From: Streptacidiphilus jiangxiensis
Lineage (GTDB): Bacteria > Actinomycetota > Actinomycetes > Streptomycetales > Streptomycetaceae
NCBI RefSeq assembly: GCF_900109465.1
Contig: NZ_FOAZ01000007.1
Coordinates: forward strand, 286,840 to 350,839
Length of the DNA: 64,000 bases
Direction: 5' to 3'
Below are positions 1 to 8,022 of this stretch, one piece after another. The notes under the pieces are model-generated. The model was not told where the DNA came from and searched no databases. It saw only the letters and a list, made by a program, of their open reading frames with translations. Numbering within the stretch: position 1 is the first letter of the stretch; each line of letters begins with the position of its first letter. Both the position numbers and the translations under genes were made by a program.

Positions 1-1
1 G

Positions 2-334
2 CAGCGGCGACTCACGGCGTCGGGAAGCCCCGTCCGTTCGGTGCTCGCGCACCCCGGCATCGCCACGACGTCGTTGGCCGCCCACTCGTCGGCGAACCTC
101 GTCAACCGCTTCGCCTTCCTGCTCAACGACCCCGAACACGGGGCCCTGCCCACCCTCTACGCCGCCACGCAGGACCTGCCTGGGAACGCCTTCGTCGGCC
201 CGGACGGCCTCGGCGGGATCAAGGGCCACCCCGCAGTGCGCAGGCCGGCCAAGGTGGGTCTCGACCGGTCCCGGGCCACGGCGCTGTGGCAGGCGACCGC
301 CGCACTGACGGGAGTCGGCGAAGGAGCCGCCTGA
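2..334 (+). CDS. short-chain dehydrogenase, C-terminal part (cut by window start)
   Basis: The reading frame is open from base 2 and ends at TGA 332-334, so only the last ~110 residues are in the window and the start lies upstream. The visible part has the C-terminal layout of oxidoreductase-type SDR proteins: the HPGIATT segment that normally follows the catalytic YxxxK helix, then GALPTLYAAT and a GPDGLGG loop near the end. The nucleotide-binding TGxxxGxG motif and active-site Tyr/Lys are outside the window. Members are NAD(P)-dependent cytoplasmic oxidoreductases; the substrate cannot be told. The 94 bases downstream, up to the convergent gene ending at 429, show no gene. Confidence 0.75.
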   Translation, partial: QRRLTASGSPVRSVLAHPGIATTSLAAHSSANLVNRFAFLLNDPEHGALPTLYAATQDLPGNAFVGPDGLGGIKGHPAVRRPAKVGLDRSRATALWQATAALTGVGEGAA

Positions 335-428
335 AGCGGACCGACCACCGACGCCCGGCCGCTCAGAGCTGGTTCGGGGCCGGTGCGGTGGGGGGTGTCC
401 CGGAGAGTCGTGACGCCGGTCGGTCGCG

Positions 429-698
429 TCAGGTGAGGCCCGCCCAGACCAAGCGGGTCACGGTCACTTCCACCGCGCCTGCGGCGTCCTCGGGCGCGAT
501 GAACCACTCCACCGCGACGGGGCCGACCGCAGCGCTGAGAACATCACCGAACTCGTCCACCTGGTCCCCGGCGAAGTAGGGGTCCGCCTCGACCGTGGAG
601 AGCTTCTCCTTCACCGCCACGTACAGGGCCGGGTCCTTCGCCTGGATCTCGCCCAGCGTCCGCGCGGGGTCCTCGTCCAGGTATATGCGGACCCTCAC
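429..698 (-). CDS. small hypothetical protein, RelE/ParE-like (possible toxin of a TA pair)
   Basis: 89-residue protein starting at GTG 698, inside a GTGA overlap with the stop of the upstream gene, so the two are translationally coupled. The N-terminus (VRVRIYLDEDPARTLGEIQ) is followed by a helical stretch with VKEKLSTVEADPYF and a C-terminal run of beta-strand-like sequence (VEWFIAPED, VEVTVTRLVW). The order helices, DPY motif, then strands recalls the RelE/ParE fold, but no catalytic residues can be assigned. The toxin idea rests mainly on size and coupling to another small gene. It could equally be an unrelated conserved actinobacterial protein. Confidence 0.6.
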   Translation of the reverse strand: MRVRIYLDEDPARTLGEIQAKDPALYVAVKEKLSTVEADPYFAGDQVDEFGDVLSAAVGPVAVEWFIAPEDAAGAVEVTVTRLVWAGLT

Positions 699-979
699 GC
701 GGTGCCCTCGATCCCGGCCACGACCTCGGCGAGCGGTCGCCGACCGTCGATGCGGCCCGCCCGCGCAGCGGCGATCCGCTCGGCCTGGCCCGGCGCGAGG
801 ACCGCCCGCGACCACCAACGACCGATGACGGCCTCGAACTCCTGGCCCGAGCGCACCCGGCCGAGGTCGGCGTAGAACGCCATCCGGCGCGCTCCGGTCA
901 GTGCCTGGCCGATGCCGTCCGGAGTGCGCTCCACGCGCGGCAGTTCGTCGTGGTGGTAGGCCACGGGCTGAGCAGTCAT
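695..979 (-). CDS. small hypothetical protein, partner of the coupled gene ending at 429
   Basis: 94 residues. Start ATG 979 is preceded by a strong AGGAGGA Shine-Dalgarno sequence at good spacing, which decides the start. The protein is mainly helical, with an RVERTPDGIGQALTGARR segment and a charged C-terminus; no known domain is recognised. Its stop overlaps the next start (GTGA), so the two form one operon. The arrangement, small first gene with good RBS and smaller coupled second gene, resembles type II antitoxin-toxin pairs, with this one in the antitoxin position. That is inference only: no HTH or ribbon-helix-helix motif is visible. Confidence 0.65.
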   Translation of the reverse strand: MTAQPVAYHHDELPRVERTPDGIGQALTGARRMAFYADLGRVRSGQEFEAVIGRWWSRAVLAPGQAERIAAARAGRIDGRRPLAEVVAGIEGTA

Positions 980-1119
980 CAGGGTCCTCCTCCGAAAGCG
1001 CCCTTCGACGGTACCGCCGTCCCGCCGTCCACGACCGCCGGTCCGCATGTTCCCCCACCGAAGGGTCACAGCGCCACGGCGGACGGCCCGCGCACGGCGT
1101 CCTCCGCGGAGCGGGCGAT

Positions 1120-1776
1120 TCACCGGCGGTCGGCGTCCAGCGCGGCGCGCGCCTGGTCGAGGTCGACGACCTCGCCGTCCAGGCCGAACTGGTGCAGGTC
1201 GCCACCGGGGGCCTCGATGCGCCCGGCGTCGGCCAGGCCGCCGGCCTTCACCGGCTCGTAGCCGGCCGCGTGGATCAGGCGCTCGACGGCCGCCGCGGCG
1301 GTCTCGTCGTCCGTGGCGTAGAAGAGCGCCGCCCGCCGGGGCGTGCGGTTCGCGTTCGTGGCGAGCGCATCCGCGGCGAGGGTGCCGAACGCCTTCGCGT
1401 AGTGCGCTCCCGCCGGGAGCAGGGCCGCGGCGACCGACCCGGCCGACTGCCCGACGGGTAGCGACCTCACGATCTGACCCTTCTCGTCGAACGCGATCGG
1501 GTTCGACGGATCGATCACCACCTTGCCGTTCAACAGCGGCGCGACCTGAGGGACCAGCTCCCTCATCGCGTCCAGCCAGATGGCGAGCACGACGCTGTCG
1601 GCCTCGGTGATCGCCTCGGACACGGTGGCGGCGTGCGCGAGCGGCCCGAGTTCGTCTGCGAGGTCCTGGGCTCGTGATGCGCTCCTCCCCGCCAGGACGA
1701 CGTGCTCGCCTCCGGCGACCAGGTGCCGAGCGACGGCGCCCCCGATGTTGCCGACACCCACGATGGCGGTGGTCAT
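1120..1776 (-). CDS. NAD(P)-binding reductase, NADPH:F420 reductase-like
   Basis: 218 residues, close to the usual ~210-220 of the F420-dependent NADP reductase-like family. The N-terminus carries the Rossmann motif IVGVGNIGGAVARHL (GxGxIG) directly after the start, then GRS at the end of the second strand, typical of NADP binding, and VVIDPSNP in the middle. Known members reduce NADP with F420H2 or act as generic NAD(P)-dependent reductases in the cytoplasm; the true partner here is unknown. ATG 1776 has a GGGAGG ribosome binding site about 7 bases upstream. It is transcribed alone, in the same direction as the small pair below it. Confidence 0.8.
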   Translation of the reverse strand: MTTAIVGVGNIGGAVARHLVAGGEHVVLAGRSASRAQDLADELGPLAHAATVSEAITEADSVVLAIWLDAMRELVPQVAPLLNGKVVIDPSNPIAFDEKGQIVRSLPVGQSAGSVAAALLPAGAHYAKAFGTLAADALATNANRTPRRAALFYATDDETAAAAVERLIHAAGYEPVKAGGLADAGRIEAPGGDLHQFGLDGEVVDLDQARAALDADRR

Positions 1777-2045
1777 CTCGGGCCTCCCTTTCTGCTGTCC
1801 CTGCGCTCGAGCATCCTTGATGTGAGATCAGGTGTTCCTCGGATGTCGCGGAGTCGTCGGGCAGCAACCCGTATGCCTGATACGCCCTCACCCGGTCGGC
1901 CGCACCCCCTGTTCCCGCCGCTCGGCCCATCGCTCGCCGTCAGGTGTTGCTGCCGGGGAGGCCGGTGATCCGATTCCCTGGTTCTTGCAGGCTCGTGAAC
2001 GCCGGCGAAGTCGATCCTGGTCGACTCCCTGAGCGGTGGGATCTC

Positions 2046-2494
2046 CTACCAGCCGACCTGGGAGGGGCTGAGGTCGAGGCCGCAGGCCTCCCGCCACGCG
2101 TCCCTGACCGCCCGGTTCTCCGGGGGCCCAGGACGGCGACCATCTCATCCAGTTCCGCTTCGGTGCTGTCGTCCTCGTCAGTGCTGTCCGGACCGCCGAA
2201 CGGACTGGTCATCCCGAGACTCATCAGCAACCCGCCGGGCAGCGGCCAGAGGTCGAGCAGTTCGGGCGCCAGGCGCAGGTCGATCTTGAACCGACAGCTC
2301 GGCTCCTCGCGCTCGAACTCGGCGCCTCTGCGGGCAAGCTCATCCAGAAAGGGAGGCACATCCCGATCGTCGATCCCCATGAACTGGGCGGTGGGGAACC
2401 GGGAGCCGAGGATCTCGCGTGCTCGCGCGACAGCCGTCGCCGCGTCAGGGAACGGCTCAAGCACCCGGTAGAGGGCGGAATTGTTCGCGCACAG
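2046..2494 (-). pseudogene. frameshifted small gene, N-terminus unclear
   Basis: A coding-like frame runs leftward from about 2494 through LYRVLEPFPDAATAVAR, FMGIDDRDVPPFLDEL and LLDLWPLPGGLLM to an acidic stretch. At the five-G run 2122-2126 the good frame moves by one base and continues as ENRAVRDAWREACGLDLS, ending at TAG 2046-2048. Without that shift the original frame runs on in low-quality Arg/Ser-rich sequence. No ATG, GTG or TTG in frame was found near the 5' end, so the N-terminus may also be lost. The protein family is not recognised. A sequencing error in the homopolymer would also explain the shift. Confidence 0.5.
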
Positions 2495-2543
2495 GTCGGC
2501 CGTGCATCCGGCGGGTGATGTGCTCCGGGCACCGGACTGTTGT

Positions 2544-2774
2544 CTACGCAGGCGGGGTGGCCCCGTCGGCCCGCTTCTGGACGCGAGCGCGCACGCGTCG
2601 AAACGCAGCATGGACATTCAGGGCGAGCAGGATTCCCGCTGCGGCGACCCACCACCAGGAGGCGCCGTGCGGACGCATCCTGATCTCGTTGACCACAAGG
2701 CCGACGGCCGAGACCAGACCTATGACCCAGGACCCGAAATCGAGTGGTCCACCCTCTCTGAAAGGGTTCTTCAT
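2544..2774 (-). CDS. small membrane protein with two helices
   Basis: 76 residues starting at ATG 2774 with a GGAGGA ribosome binding site just upstream. Two hydrophobic stretches are visible: about residues 13-29 (FGSWVIGLVSAVGLVV) and 39-55 (WWWVAAAGILLALNV). They are followed by an Arg/Lys-rich tail (FRRVRARVQKR) that should stay in the cytoplasm by the positive-inside rule. No family is recognised. The frameshifted gene begins about 50 bases further on in the same direction, so the two may once have formed an operon. Confidence 0.65.
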   Translation of the reverse strand: MKNPFREGGPLDFGSWVIGLVSAVGLVVNEIRMRPHGASWWWVAAAGILLALNVHAAFRRVRARVQKRADGATPPA

Positions 2775-2856
2775 GGTCGGGTCCTCCGGGAAACAGGGGT
2801 GATGCTCACTGCGTCGCGAGAGCGTACACCCACGTCACCGGCCGACCGCTGCGGGC

Positions 2857-3054
2857 CTATCCGGAGCACGCGCCGCGCTGGGCCTGCTGCCACTCGCACC
2901 GCGGACACAGCACGGCCCCCGGCGAGTCGGACCGGTACTCGGTGGGCTCACCGCACCGCGTGCAGTCGGCCACGGACTGATCGCCGGTCGCGATCCACTT
3001 CCCCCTCCGCGCGGATTCCGAGGCGGGACTCTCGCAGTACTCCTCTGCCGGCAT
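2857..3054 (-). CDS. small zinc-ribbon protein
   Basis: 65 residues from ATG 3054, with a GAGAGGAG ribosome binding site. Two CxxC knuckles, CTRCGEP near residue 31 and CPRCEWQ near residue 50, form a probable one-zinc ribbon. The outer regions are charged and probably disordered. Such short zinc-ribbon proteins are common in Streptomyces; their targets are generally unknown. It lies 87 bases downstream of the esterase gene in the same direction and could be read from the same transcript. Confidence 0.65.
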   Translation of the reverse strand: MPAEEYCESPASESARRGKWIATGDQSVADCTRCGEPTEYRSDSPGAVLCPRCEWQQAQRGACSG

Positions 3055-3141
3055 GCGTGCTGCTCCTCTCGGACTTGCGGTGGTGATCGGCCGGGGCGGG
3101 TGGGTCCGCCCCGGCCGGTGGTCGGCGTCAGATGGTGTCGG

Positions 3142-4110
<969 letters not shown>

Positions 4111-4166
4111 GACGGACTCCTCTGGGGGGAGGGAGCCGGGGGGCTCCGTCTGAGAACTAACCTATG

Positions 4167-4198
4167 GCACGATTACCTCGGACGCAAGGTAATCGTGC
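4167..4198. promoter_or_regulatory. perfect 12-bp inverted repeat, likely operator of the MarR-type regulator
   Basis: GCACGATTACCT (4167-4178) and AGGTAATCGTGC (4187-4198) are exact reverse complements separated by 8 bases. The repeat lies between the divergent esterase and MarR-family genes, 57 bases from the esterase start and 72 from the regulator start. MarR proteins bind palindromes of this kind, so it is the best candidate operator for both genes. Confidence 0.7.
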
Positions 4199-4208
4199 AC
4201 AAGCTCAT

Positions 4209-4231
4209 CGGGGGCGTTGTCATCGCCCCCG
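4209..4231. repeat. 8-bp GC-rich hairpin in the leader of the MarR-type gene
   Basis: CGGGGGCG and CGCCCCCG pair perfectly around a 7-base loop, 39 bases upstream of the regulator start. It could be a second binding site, a leader hairpin or an attenuator-like element. There is no T-run, so an intrinsic terminator is unlikely. Confidence 0.4.
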
Positions 4232-4270
4232 TTGGTAACCTGTGGGGAGACATCGAACGGAGAGATGCCG

Positions 4271-4741
4271 ATGACCGCCGCCGACACCCCTGACGCCCCT
4301 GGCGCCTCGCCGGGCGGGTTCACGATGCTGCTCGACGACCAGCTCTGCTTCGTGCTCTACGCAGCCTCACGGGCGGTGACCCACCGGTACCGCCCGTTGC
4401 TGGAGGAGCTCGGGCTGACCTATCCGCAGTACCTGGTCATGCTGGTGCTGTGGGAGCACGGCGTCGTCCCGGTCAAGGAGATCGGCACGGCGCTCCAGCT
4501 CGACTACGGCACCCTCACCCCGCTGATCAAGCGGCTGGAGGGCAGCGGCCTGGTTCGGCGCGAGCGCGACCCGGAGGACGAGCGCACCGTGCTGGTGAGC
4601 CTGACCGAGCAGGGCGAGGCGATACGCGAACGCGCGCGCACGGTGCCCTCCGCCATCGGCGACGCCATGGCCCTGCCCCCGCAGGACTTCGAGGACGTCA
4701 AGCGGATCCTGCGGCAGCTGACGAGGAACGTCGCCCGCTGA
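4271..4741 (+). CDS. MarR-family regulator of OhrR type
   Basis: 156 residues from ATG 4271. An in-frame ATG at 4265 is rejected because GGAGAG (4259-4264) touches it directly, whereas the spacing to 4271 is 6. The N-terminal DQLCFVLYAASRAV carries the Cys at the position of the peroxide-sensing Cys of OhrR, and YPQYLVMLVLWE and the winged helix follow (LDYGTLTPLIKRLEGSGLV, then RERDPEDERTV). OhrR proteins repress by binding palindromes and let go when an organic hydroperoxide oxidises this Cys. The usual target ohr is absent; the divergent neighbour is an esterase. Autoregulation through the palindrome at 4167-4198 is likely. Confidence 0.85.
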   Translation: MTAADTPDAPGASPGGFTMLLDDQLCFVLYAASRAVTHRYRPLLEELGLTYPQYLVMLVLWEHGVVPVKEIGTALQLDYGTLTPLIKRLEGSGLVRRERDPEDERTVLVSLTEQGEAIRERARTVPSAIGDAMALPPQDFEDVKRILRQLTRNVAR

Positions 4742-4841
4742 GACGGCCGTCAGGTGGAGCTCGCTGCCGCCGGGCGAGGGTGGCGGGCCCGGGCGGTGCG
4801 GGGGCGTGGGGGAGTGCCGGGGCCGCCGACGGATGCGGTGA

Positions 4842-5552
4842 CTACCGTGCCGCCACCCGCATGTCCGCCATTAGGCGGCGGGCGAGCTGCTGGGAGGAAG
4901 CGGGATTCTGACCCGTGTAGACGTTGCGGTCGACGACCGTGAACGGGCGCAGCGGAATGTGTCCCTTCACGTAGTCGGCGCCGTACTCCCTGAGTCGGTC
5001 CTCAAGGAGCCAGGCGGCCTTCCGGCCGAAGCTGTTCAGCCTTTCCTCGAGGTTCGACAGGCCCGTCATCCGGTAGCCGCGGAAGGGCCAGGATCCGTCC
5101 TCGTTCTTCGCCGCGAGCGCGGCGGCGGGCGCGTGGCAGAGCAGGGCCAGCGGCCTGCCGGAGCGCAGGACGTGGGTGAGGAGCGCGCCCGAGACCGGGT
5201 CGAAGGCCAGATCCTCCATCGGGCCGTGGCCGCCGGGGTAGAAGACGAGGTCGTACTCGTCCGGGTGCATCTCCTGCAGCCTTTGTGGGGTGTGCAGCTG
5301 GGGCTGGATCGAGTCGAGATAGCGGGCGACCTCGCGCAGGGTGGTCGGCCAGCCGGCGGTGAAGGACATGCTCAGCTTGTCCAGGGTCGGGATCTTCCCG
5401 CCGGGGGTGGCGAGCGTGATGTCCCACCCCGCCTCGGAGAAGGCCTTGTGCGGCATCGCCAGTTCCTCGCCCCAGTATCCCGAGGGATGCTCCTCGCCGT
5501 CCCTGAGCGTCCAGTGGTCGGCCGCCGTCACGACCATGAGGACCTTGGTCAT
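4842..5552 (-). CDS. DJ-1/PfpI-family protein (class I glutamine amidotransferase-like)
   Basis: 236 residues from ATG 5552, preceded by GGGGAG at suitable distance. The fold markers are an N-terminal strand TKVLMVVTAAD, FYPGGHGPMEDL in the middle (residues ~100-115), and the nucleophile elbow LALLCHAPAAA with Cys near residue 137 followed by His. PGGHG plus CHAP are hallmarks of the DJ-1/PfpI and Hsp31-like subgroup, whose members act as glyoxalase-III-type enzymes, deglycases or chaperones. Which applies here cannot be told. The gene stands alone, convergent with the MarR-type gene. Confidence 0.8.
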   Translation of the reverse strand: MTKVLMVVTAADHWTLRDGEEHPSGYWGEELAMPHKAFSEAGWDITLATPGGKIPTLDKLSMSFTAGWPTTLREVARYLDSIQPQLHTPQRLQEMHPDEYDLVFYPGGHGPMEDLAFDPVSGALLTHVLRSGRPLALLCHAPAAALAAKNEDGSWPFRGYRMTGLSNLEERLNSFGRKAAWLLEDRLREYGADYVKGHIPLRPFTVVDRNVYTGQNPASSQQLARRLMADMRVAAR

Positions 5553-5863
5553 CTTCTCGCTCCCCTCGTGCGGTGCGGGCCGGGGGTCGATCCGGGGGAC
5601 GTGTCCGCTGCAACCGGGTGATGTCGATCGACACAATCATCGGCCACGAAGCCCGGCGGAGCGACTCCTCCTCGGCTGCCCGCCGCCCGGCGGATCGCCA
5701 AGGTCGACGAACGGCTCTGCCGGCGGCTGATGCTGTTCCCGCGCAGCGTCGCCCTGGTGGCCGGGTCGCGGTCGACGCGGGCCGCCACCGTCCGCCCGTC
5801 CGGCGCGGCAACGGCCGATGTGTGGATCGCCCGGGAGGCCCCCAGTGGGCTGCCCGGCGGCGC
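5553..5863. other. 311-bp gap; coding-like fragment on the plus strand
   Basis: No complete gene is seen. On the plus strand from about 5640 to the TAG at 5878 one frame has the strong third-position GC bias of a real gene (LPAARRIAKVDERLCRRLM, then FPRSVALVAGS), but it lacks a good start and ribosome binding site and overlaps the end of the HxlR gene. It may be a relic of a lost gene. I do not recognise it. Confidence 0.25.
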
Positions 5864-6313
5864 TCAAGCAGTCGGGTAGGCGGGGGTTCGCTGGAAGCGC
5901 ACGTCGTGAAGCGGTACCTCGTGCCCCTCGTCGTCGACGAATGCCACCCGCAGCGGCCGGCCGTCGGCCGACCAGCGCTCGACCGTCGGGCCCGGCGCGT
6001 ACGGGCGGTGCGCGTCACCCCACTGCATCAGCGCACCCAGCATCACCGTCAACTCCCGTCCCGAGGGCGTCAGGTGGTACTCCTCGCGGACGCGCTGGCC
6101 TTCCATGCGGTACGGCCGACGCTCCAGCACGCCGGCGTCGACCAGCACCTTCAGCCTGCTGGTCAGGATGTCCGGCGCGATCCCGAGCGCCCTGCGGAAG
6201 TCGGCGAAGCGCGACGTGCCGGACAGGGCCTCGCGCACCACGAGGAGTGTCCAGCGCTCGCCGAGCACCTCCAGGCTGCGCGCTATCGCGCACGGCGTCT
6301 CCATGGAGACCAT
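5864..6313 (-). CDS. HxlR-family transcriptional regulator
   Basis: 149 residues from ATG 6313, with AGGGG about 5 bases upstream. The family signature is present: Cys-Ala-Ile-Ala near residue 8, then LEVLGERWTLLVVREAL, FADFRRALGIAPDILTSRL as recognition region, LVDAGVLERRPY and the wing EYHLTPSGREL. HxlR proteins are small dimeric winged-helix regulators, often responding to aldehydes, quinones or other electrophiles. It is divergent from an SDR reductase, a common pairing in which the regulator controls the enzyme. Its own promoter (-35 TTGGAT, 17-bp spacer, -10 TAGGAC) lies inside the shared intergenic repeats. Confidence 0.9.
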   Translation of the reverse strand: MVSMETPCAIARSLEVLGERWTLLVVREALSGTSRFADFRRALGIAPDILTSRLKVLVDAGVLERRPYRMEGQRVREEYHLTPSGRELTVMLGALMQWGDAHRPYAPGPTVERWSADGRPLRVAFVDDEGHEVPLHDVRFQRTPAYPTA

Positions 6314-6325
6314 TCTACCCCTGGA

Positions 6326-6361
6326 TTGGAAAGTCCTACCCATGCTAGGTTGGAAATCCAA
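6326..6361. promoter_or_regulatory. promoter and putative HxlR operator between divergent genes
   Basis: Two related sites lie here: TTGGAAAGTCC (6326-6336) and the palindrome TTGGAAATCCAA (6350-6361). Read leftward, TTGGAT (6361-6356), a 17-base spacer and TAGGAC (6338-6333) make a good promoter for the HxlR gene, overlapping both sites. Repression of both genes by HxlR bound here is the natural model. Confidence 0.5.
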
Positions 6362-6381
6362 ACTCACTGGAGGATGTCGTC

Positions 6382-7083
6382 ATGGACCTCACCGGCGCAA
6401 CCGCGCTCGTCACCGGCGCCAACCGCGGCCTCGGCCGCCGTCTCGCCGAAGCTCTGCTCGACCGGGGAGCGGCCAAGGTCTACGCCGCGGCACGCAACCC
6501 CGACTCGATCGACCTGCCGGGCGTCGTCCCCGTCCGGCTCGACGTCACCGACCCCGCGCAGGTCCAGGCGGCCGCCGCGCTCGCAACCGACGTCGACCTG
6601 CTGGTCAACAACGCGGGGAGCTACACCGGCGCGTCCCTGCTCCAGGGGGACCTGGCCGACATCCGGCTGGAGATGGAAACCCACTACTTCGGCACGCTGT
6701 CCGTCACCCGGGCCTTCGCCACGATCCTTGCGGCGAACGGCGGTGGGGCCGTGCTCAACGTGCTCTCGGTGCTGTCCTGGTTCACCAACGCCGACATGTC
6801 CGCCTACGCCGCCGCGAAGGCCGCGGAGCTGTCGCTGACCAATGCACTGCGCCTCTCCCTCGCCGAGCAGAAGACCCAGGTGACGGCCCTTCACGTGGGC
6901 TTCATGGACACCGACATGGCCGCGCACGTCGACGTGCCCAAGAACGACCCGCTCGCCGTTGCCCGCCTGGCCCTGGACGGCGTGGCGGAAGGCCTTCCCG
7001 AGGTGCTGGCCGACGACGTCTCCCGCCACGTCCGCTCCGGACTGTCGGGGCCGCTGGCCGGCCTCTATCCGACCGTGGCTTGA
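6382..7083 (+). CDS. SDR-family oxidoreductase
   Basis: 233 residues, normal for classical SDRs. Motifs in order: TGANRGLG for NAD(P) binding at residues ~11-18, NNAG near 75-78, a Ser in LSVLSWF near 134, and YAAAKAA (YxxxK) near 143. These are the catalytic residues for NAD(P)H-dependent reduction of a carbonyl or the reverse. GGAGG about 8 bases before ATG 6382 supports the start. The divergent HxlR gene probably controls it, which suggests a reactive carbonyl or quinone as inducer and substrate; this is inference from context. Confidence 0.9.
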   Translation: MDLTGATALVTGANRGLGRRLAEALLDRGAAKVYAAARNPDSIDLPGVVPVRLDVTDPAQVQAAAALATDVDLLVNNAGSYTGASLLQGDLADIRLEMETHYFGTLSVTRAFATILAANGGGAVLNVLSVLSWFTNADMSAYAAAKAAELSLTNALRLSLAEQKTQVTALHVGFMDTDMAAHVDVPKNDPLAVARLALDGVAEGLPEVLADDVSRHVRSGLSGPLAGLYPTVA

Positions 7084-7245
7084 CAGCCGCCGCCCGGGGC
7101 CGCTCCGGCGGGCCCGGTCGGCACCGCGGTCGGCGCGTGCGCCGGGTGAGACGACAGCGGTCGGCGCCATGAGGCGGCCCCGTGCGCGACGATCCGGTCG
7201 GTCGCCGATTTGGGCCCCCCGAACAGGGCGCAAGCTGCCCGAGCG

Positions 7246-7404
7246 TCAGGCCCGCACGCCCGTAGGCCCGTAGCTGTTGTTGATCCACGCGGCGACCAGA
7301 GCGATCGCGGTCGCCTGGCACACCACGATCAGCAGGACGCGCTGGACCAGCCGCAGCAGGCCCGGGCCGTGCACGCGATTCCACAGGGCCGTTGCCGCCG
7401 TCAC
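7246..7404 (-). pseudogene. N-terminal remnant of a membrane-anchored esterase
   Basis: A 52-codon open frame from GTG 7404 to TGA 7246 reads LWNRVHGPGLLRLVQRVLL, then VCQATAIALVAAWINNSYG. This is the transmembrane start seen in a Streptomyces family of alpha/beta-hydrolase esterases, where the helix ends in VNNxYG before the catalytic domain. Here the frame stops just after that point and no catalytic domain follows, so the gene looks truncated. Family recall is from memory and should be checked by alignment. Confidence 0.4.
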
Positions 7405-7532
7405 CGCCCCCGACGGTCAGGGCGGCCAGAATCGTACAAAGCGCTCTGGCGGATGAATGCCAGGGCAGCCTGGTGGCGGGCGCCGCGGCTCTCCGGATGC
7501 CGGCGTCCGGACCCGGCCGCGTGCAGCCCCCG

Positions 7533-7721
7533 TCATCCGCGTGGGCGGCGGATCCAGCCCAGGACGAGCAGGACCAGCCCGGCCAGCACGGTGACCGCCC
7601 CGAGAGCCGCGTAGCCGGGATGCCCGCTCATCATGGATCCGTGCAGTGCGCCGACCCCTTGGGCGATCCACACCCCGCCCAGCACCACCAGGACGACTCC
7701 TATGATCCGTGGCACCCACAT
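7533..7721 (-). CDS. small membrane protein, two helices
   Basis: 62 residues from ATG 7721, with GGAGG 7 bases upstream. Two transmembrane stretches are clear: IIGVVLVVLGGVWIAQGVG near the N-terminus and YAALGAVTVLAGLVLLVLGW in the second half. They are linked by a short loop (ALHGSMMSGHPG) and followed by a basic tail (RRPRG). Proteins of this size and pattern are widespread and uncharacterised in actinomycetes. It stands alone, convergent with the SDR gene and divergent from the GH15 gene. Confidence 0.7.
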   Translation of the reverse strand: MWVPRIIGVVLVVLGGVWIAQGVGALHGSMMSGHPGYAALGAVTVLAGLVLLVLGWIRRPRG

Positions 7722-8022
7722 CGCGCAGCCTCCATCGTCGAACGTATGCCTTCTGCGGTCCTACGCGTCGGGTCGGTCGCGGGTTCAGCTGCGGCCGTCG
7801 TGGCGGGACCCCCGGGCTTCGTTCCGGGCGTGCGGCAGGTCGATGTCCGGTGCACCGGTGCCTGCGTCGAGGTCACCCCCAGCCTGCATTCCCACGCCGC
7901 CAGGCCGTGCGCGTGCGCGGCCGACCGGGTGAGCCCACGATGGAAGGCGGTGACGGCGACCGCTGCTCGGCCGTCGGGCCGGGTGGCGCACGACACCCAC
8001 GTCCGATTCGGGAGTGACACCC

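Noticed and set aside
1800-1930. Leftward segment resembling a MerR start (VRAYQAYGLLPDD)
   Set aside because: Too short, no start or ribosome binding site, and followed by unrelated sequence; chance resemblance is likely.
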